26,307 bases of DNA from Crenarchaeota archaeon SCGC AAA471-B05 (lineage in GTDB: Archaea > Thermoproteota > Thermoprotei > Gearchaeales > Gearchaeaceae): assembly GCA_000380705.1 (NCBI GenBank), contig AQYM01000014.1:5158-31464 (forward strand). Direction: 5' to 3'. Below are positions 22,808-26,307 of the stretch, one piece after another. The notes under the pieces were generated by a model. It did not search any database. It had not been told where the DNA came from and worked only from the letters and a program-made list of their open reading frames with translations. A program made the translations under genes and the position numbers. Each line of letters starts with the position of its first letter. Within the stretch, counting starts at the first letter, position 1.

Positions 22808-24044
22808 ATATTACATCAAGTGAAAGTACTTCTACATTCATATTAGCCAACGAAGCTATACTTGGATTTGTTCTGTTATTATCCCCATGTGCTAGCTCCT
22901 TTACATATAATCCACCTTGACACTTGATTGTGAACTCTACAATATTTTTATCAATTTGTTTATATTCAACAGAGTAAACCATTTTATATCTTACCATATC
23001 CTTTCTTCTATATAATACTCTTGTAGGAGTTCTTTGGGAAATAACCCTATTGGTAAGTTGAGAAACTATGAAATCTAGTGTTTGTTTGGTCACAGGTCTT
23101 TCGAATTTAACTTTCAAAAGATATGTTTTTTCTTCATATTTAGACAAAACTTTAATTTTCTTCATTACGTTCCTATTTACAAACTGAAGATTTTTCACTA
23201 AGATATCTCCATTAGCTTTTTTATTAATCTCATCTTCAATTTGTTTCAATTCAACATTTCTTTTTAAAGGTCTTCTTACTTCGACTACGAAGGGTCTTCC
23301 TGTATTAATTGTTATTACATCGATATCTTCTCTTCCTGAGGCATGTAGAATACTGTCTTCCGCATTAAATTTTTCTTTAAAAACTGGAAGAATATAACCT
23401 TCTATTGAAGGTTCTTTAGAATAACCTGTATAATTACACTCGCTACAACCAGAACCTCTGCAATAATCACAGTATTCTCTAGTTTGTCTTATTCCTCTTT
23501 TATTTTTTATATATCTGCCGTAAACATAGATACTAGAAGGTTCTATTACTATTTTATCATTCTTCATATCGTAGATTATTTTTAAATCGGGGTTATAGAA
23601 ATCAACTTTTTTCCCTGTTCTTTTGCTTATAATTCTACATAAAATTTTATTAAAGAAGCTTTTTAAGGAATCTCCTGAGGTTATTTCGTATTTAGTCCTA
23701 ATTTCATCCTCTATTTTAATTATATCTGAAGGAATTTTGATTCCTACGCAAAAAGTATTAAATTCGTAAAATTGAATTTTATAAATAATATTTAAGATAA
23801 TTTTTTTAATGTTAAAAAATAAATTTTTGCATAAAATACATACTTTAGAATTTTTATATAAATTTTTAATTATAATATTCCTCTTTTTTTGTAATATATA
23901 TTTTTTAAATTTATTTTTTAATTTTTTACCTAAATTTAATTCTATTTTTTTAGAATTAGGATTATAAAATAATCTTGTTAAACATAAAGAACATACATAA
24001 TTTTTACTAAATATATCTTCTAAAATACTCAATATTTTATTCAT
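22767..24044 (-). CDS. pus10: tRNA pseudouridine synthase Pus10
   Basis: Archaeal Pus10 makes pseudouridine 54 and 55 in the T loop of tRNA. The 425-residue protein has an N-terminal zinc-binding THUMP-containing part (Cys18, Cys21, Cys69, Cys72). A second four-Cys knuckle is at 192-203 (CDYCRGSGCSEC). The catalytic region HASGREDIDV has Asp240 as nucleophile, with RPFVVEV (250-256) and the C-terminal GGLYVKELAHGDNNRTNPS. The part from 40 to 90 is very Lys/Ile/Asn-rich. Its ATG overlaps the srp54 stop (ATGA), and its 3' end overlaps rpl21e by 41 bp. Confidence 0.95.
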   Translation of the reverse strand: MNKILSILEDIFSKNYVCSLCLTRLFYNPNSKKIELNLGKKLKNKFKKYILQKKRNIIIKNLYKNSKVCILCKNLFFNIKKIILNIIYKIQFYEFNTFCVGIKIPSDIIKIEDEIRTKYEITSGDSLKSFFNKILCRIISKRTGKKVDFYNPDLKIIYDMKNDKIVIEPSSIYVYGRYIKNKRGIRQTREYCDYCRGSGCSECNYTGYSKEPSIEGYILPVFKEKFNAEDSILHASGREDIDVITINTGRPFVVEVRRPLKRNVELKQIEDEINKKANGDILVKNLQFVNRNVMKKIKVLSKYEEKTYLLKVKFERPVTKQTLDFIVSQLTNRVISQRTPTRVLYRRKDMVRYKMVYSVEYKQIDKNIVEFTIKCQGGLYVKELAHGDNNRTNPSIASLANMNVEVLSLDVISISPELEKKLNLS

Positions 24045-25351
24045 TTTAATTTTATTGGTATCCCTAATCTTTTAATTTTCTTAATATTTTTTCTTAATTC
24101 GTTGTAAGTTTTAATCAAATTTTCCACATCCTTTACATCAGTTCCAGAACCTCTGGCTATTCTTCTCATTCTTGATTTGTCTATTATCTTAGGATCCTTT
24201 TTCTCTTGCTTTGTCATCGATTTAAGTATCGCATCCCATTTTTCTAGATTTTTCTCAGCTAATTCAAAAACTTCTTCAGGTAAATTTAAGCTAAAACCAG
24301 GAATAAGTTTGAATAATTTACTTAAAGGACCAGCTTTTTTAAATTCTTTTATTTGTTGAACCAACTCTTCTAAAGTAAATTCTCCCGATAAAAGTTTTTC
24401 CTTTGTAATTTTTTCCTCTATTTTAGCTTCCTCTAATTTCCTAGCAAGTGTTGCAATGTCACCTAAACCGATCAGATTATTTACGAAGCTAATAGGATCA
24501 AATATATCAAACTCATCTATTTTTTCTCCTAATCCGATAAAGCTTATTCTAGAATTTGTAGCTTTAACAGCGCTTATAGCACCACCTCCTTTAGCTGACC
24601 CATCTAATTTTGTAATTATTATACTTCCTATTTTGGTAGCTTCACTGAACGCCTTAGCTTGGTTATATGCAGCTTGACCTATAGTTCCGTCTATAACAAG
24701 TATTATATGGTCAGGATTAATTTCTTTACTTAATTCCTTCATTTCCTCCATCAAACTTGCTTCATTTTTATGTCTTCCTGCAGTATCTATAATTATTAAG
24801 TTACAGCCTAATTTTGTCAAGTATTCTATTCCTCTCTTTGCTATTTTTATAGCATTCTTTTCCTCAGTTTCACCGTAAAATGGAACTTGAATTTGTTCAG
24901 AAAGTTGTTTTAATTGATCGTAGGCTGCAGGCCTATATGTATCGGCACAGATTAATCCTGGTTTAAAACCTTTATTCTTATAAAATCTAGCTAATTTTGC
25001 TGCGGTTGTTGTTTTACCTGAACCTTGTATACCTACAAACATTAAAATATTTCTTTTATTTGGATCAAAGTTTGGTATGAATTTTTCCTTACCTAAAATT
25101 TCTATTAAAGCCTCATAAACTTCTTTTAATATCATATCCTTTCTTGTAAAACCTGCTGGAGGATCTTTTTTCGAAGCTTCCTCTAACCTTTTACTTAGAT
25201 TTAAAACTATGTTTACATTAACGTCGGCTTTTAAAAGAATCCTTTGTATATCCCTTATAAATTCCTTTATTGCAGTTTCATCCCCTGTACTACCTTTTAA
25301 CTTGTTTATTGCATTAATAAAAGATTGAGAAATTTCTTTTAAAAAACTCAT
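24041..25351 (-). CDS. srp54: Signal recognition particle 54 kDa protein (SRP54)
   Basis: This GTPase binds signal sequences and 7S RNA and targets ribosomes to the membrane. The 436 residues have an N domain (1-90) and a G domain with GIQGSGKT (107-114), DTYRPAAYDQL (137-147), DTAGR (189-193) and TKLDGSAKGGG. An M domain (about 305-436) has the RNA-binding SRMRRIARGSG. Length is normal. It overlaps a 106-aa unknown gene by 4 bp upstream and pus10 by 4 bp downstream, both as ATGA, so the three genes are coupled. Confidence 0.97.
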   Translation of the reverse strand: MSFLKEISQSFINAINKLKGSTGDETAIKEFIRDIQRILLKADVNVNIVLNLSKRLEEASKKDPPAGFTRKDMILKEVYEALIEILGKEKFIPNFDPNKRNILMFVGIQGSGKTTTAAKLARFYKNKGFKPGLICADTYRPAAYDQLKQLSEQIQVPFYGETEEKNAIKIAKRGIEYLTKLGCNLIIIDTAGRHKNEASLMEEMKELSKEINPDHIILVIDGTIGQAAYNQAKAFSEATKIGSIIITKLDGSAKGGGAISAVKATNSRISFIGLGEKIDEFDIFDPISFVNNLIGLGDIATLARKLEEAKIEEKITKEKLLSGEFTLEELVQQIKEFKKAGPLSKLFKLIPGFSLNLPEEVFELAEKNLEKWDAILKSMTKQEKKDPKIIDKSRMRRIARGSGTDVKDVENLIKTYNELRKNIKKIKRLGIPIKLK

Positions 25352-25668
25352 TTCAAAGTTTTAATAAACTCGTTTAACTTATTAATTAATTCATTATCTA
25401 CTTTTACGATAAAAACTATATCTTTTTTGCCTGTTTCTTGTAATTTATTCAAAAATTCTGCTTTTTCTTTGCCCCTTTTATACAATCCTCCTGTTTCTTT
25501 AATGCATAAATTGAATGGTATAGTTTTTATTTTGTTTTTCTTCAAAAAATCTATGAAAGATAAATACAAATCAACATCATTCCAATTTATCTTATTTTCT
25601 TCACAAAATTTAATCCAAAAATCAATAGTGTTATGGAATAACAAATTTTCGTTGAATCCTTTTTTCAT
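25348..25668 (-). CDS. Unknown 106-residue protein coupled to srp54
   Basis: I do not recognise this family. The protein is soluble, Lys/Asn-rich and predicted mixed alpha/beta. It has helices around FWIKFCEENKINW and LYLSFIDFLKK, a strand KDIVFIVKVDN (83-93) and a closing helix ELINKLNEFIKTLK. Two Cys (22, 55) are not in a metal-binding pattern, and there is no signal or membrane segment. Its last 4 bp overlap the srp54 start as ATGA, which argues that it is a real gene and the first of the srp54-pus10 operon. An A/T box upstream would serve all three. Confidence 0.6.
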   Translation of the reverse strand: MKKGFNENLLFHNTIDFWIKFCEENKINWNDVDLYLSFIDFLKKNKIKTIPFNLCIKETGGLYKRGKEKAEFLNKLQETGKKDIVFIVKVDNELINKLNEFIKTLK

Positions 25669-25708
25669 AAATTATTTTACTCCTTTAATTAATATATTTT
25701 TAGATGAA

Positions 25709-25782
25709 GGGCCCATAGCTTAGCAAGGTTAGAGCGTCGGCCTTCGGAGCCGAAGGGGCGGGTTCAAATCCCGCTGGGCCCT
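25709..25782 (+). tRNA. tRNA-Arg (UCG)
   Basis: Plus-strand cloverleaf of 74 nt without an intron. The acceptor stem is GGGCCCA/TGGGCCC. The anticodon stem TCGGC/GCCGA closes the loop CTTCGGA, giving anticodon UCG, which reads CGA. The T arm is GCGGG/CCCGC around TTCAAAT. The discriminator base is T and no CCA is encoded. CGN codons are rare in the genes here, which mostly use AGA/AGG. Confidence 0.95.
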
Positions 25783-25954
25783 TAAAAATTCATTTCGTTT
25801 GCCTTCTACTCTAAAAGGTAAGACCTTATTTATTTTTTATTAAGTGGTAAATCGGCTTCATATCAAAGGTATTAAGGCTAAACCAATTTTAAGCTTACAT
25901 GATAGCTATATTTAAAAATCAATTGGTCATATAATAGAGTCTACGATAAAAGTC

Positions 25955-25990
25955 GAAACTCTCGCCTTTAAGGTAGGGAGAAAGTTGTAG
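25955..25990 (+). repeat. IS605-end-like repeat, best-preserved copy
   Basis: The stretch holds GAAACTCTCGCCTTTAAGG, then TAGGGAGAAAGTTGTAG. CTCTC pairs with GGGAG and GCC with GGT, leaving one bulged A and an A/T loop. The form closely resembles the terminal hairpin and following GGAAG-type tract at right ends of archaeal IS200/IS605-TnpB elements. It lies in a 297-bp non-coding stretch (25783-26079) in which I see no gene and no TnpB remnant. Confidence 0.45.
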
Positions 25991-26051
25991 TTCTTTTTTA
26001 TAAAAAAGCTGTTTAGTTCATAAGTATAAGGCGTAAATATAATAAAAAAGC

Positions 26052-26061
26052 TTTTATATAT
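26052..26061 (+). promoter_or_regulatory. Probable TATA box for the protease gene
   Basis: TTTTATATAT lies 19-28 bp before the ATG at 26080, consistent with leaderless transcription. Confidence 0.5.
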
Positions 26062-26079
26062 TTATGCAATTAAATTAGT

Positions 26080-26307
26080 ATGGAGCTCAAGGCAATTTTC
26101 TTAATTTCCATTTTTATTCTTTCTTTTCAATATTACGTAAAGGCTGAAAATAATGTATATGTCGATGTAATTGTTGTTTTCAAAGAAAAGGTTGACGAAA
26201 AAATAATACTAAAGTATGAAGGAAAAATTGAATATATTTATCAAATTATACCGGGTGTTTCAGCACAAATTCCTTTAAAATATTTATCCGATTTACAAAA
26301 TGAACCT
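26080..26307 (+). CDS. Secreted subtilisin-like serine protease, 5' part
   Basis: The first 76 codons of a gene run off the right edge. Residues 1-22 form a signal peptide: a Lys near the start, a hydrophobic core IFLISIFILSF, and a likely cleavage after VKA. Residues 26-76 read like the inhibitor I9 propeptide of subtilases: VDVIVVFKEKVDE, then YEGKIEYIYQIIPGVSAQIP and LSDLQNEP. The catalytic domain would lie beyond the window, so protease identity rests on the propeptide alone. The protein would act outside the cell, perhaps in peptide scavenging or surface processing. Confidence 0.7.
   Translation, partial: MELKAIFLISIFILSFQYYVKAENNVYVDVIVVFKEKVDEKIILKYEGKIEYIYQIIPGVSAQIPLKYLSDLQNEP

Noticed and set aside
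25795..25840. Further repeat-like stretch with TTGCCTTCTACTCTAAAAGG just after tRNA-Arg
   Set aside because: It lacks the G-rich second half of the family and may only be a T-rich tRNA transcription end.
1..26307. CRISPR array, toxin-antitoxin or defence island
   Set aside because: No regularly spaced direct repeats and no cas, nuclease-antitoxin or restriction gene motifs were seen on either strand.

Overview
The window is very AT-rich archaeal chromosomal DNA, densely packed with information-processing genes. The markers are MCM, a two-subunit RFC, Orc1/Cdc6, a GINS subunit with its beta domain first, an Hel308 helicase, SRP54, Pus10, ribosomal protein L21e, RNA polymerase subunit Rpo4 (RpoF), aIF5A and Nob1. 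Two tRNA genes carry introns at the canonical 37/38 position. A membrane-anchored CuA-type cupredoxin suggests oxygen or nitrogen-oxide respiration. Together this points to a thermophilic member of the Thermoproteota (Crenarchaeota in the broad sense). The lineage cannot be fixed from the sequence alone.

Layout: 1-100 is the tail of an unidentified gene, followed by purB (+). From 1517 to 6279 on the minus strand lies gins23-mcm-hel308, a helicase operon. A HypE/AIR-synthase-like gene (+) is divergent from it. From 7474 to 11704 on the minus strand lies THUMP protein-orc1-winged-helix-rfcS-rfcL, an initiation and clamp-loader operon. Upstream of it is a 359-bp non-coding gap (11705-12063) that holds a good candidate C/D-box sRNA. 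Next come an Sm-like protein gene, a repeat-rich spacer, tRNA-Gly(UCC) and the cupredoxin. A preQ0/archaeosine group follows: queD, overlapping queC, then GTP cyclohydrolase IB (+). Intron-containing tRNA-Tyr(GUA) and tRNA-Phe(GAA) are divergent from each other.

The minus strand then carries a DUF255 thioredoxin protein-radical SAM-acylphosphatase operon (15573-18503) and an NAD kinase-nob1-NSUN6-like methyltransferase operon (18575-20997). aIF5A (+) faces DUF655 and rpoF (-). rpl21e (+) sits between rpoF and a 106-aa unknown-srp54-pus10 operon (-). tRNA-Arg(UCG), a 297-bp non-coding stretch and the first 76 codons of a secreted subtilisin-like protease close the window.

How it works together: most genes serve replication initiation and fork progression, tRNA/rRNA maturation and modification (archaeosine, pseudouridine, m5C, possibly ac4C, 16S 3'-end cleavage), or protein targeting. 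Several genes that open an operon or stand alone have an A/T box about 20-33 bp before the start codon and no obvious Shine-Dalgarno sequence, as expected for leaderless mRNAs. Many genes inside operons overlap or abut.

The most notable unexplained signals are these: a family of short, degenerate hairpin-like repeats in several intergenic regions, resembling right ends of IS200/IS605-TnpB elements; the C/D-box sRNA candidate; rpl21e flipped in place inside an otherwise collinear block; and an orphan CuA protein whose Met ligand is displaced. I found no CRISPR array, complete insertion sequence or defence island.
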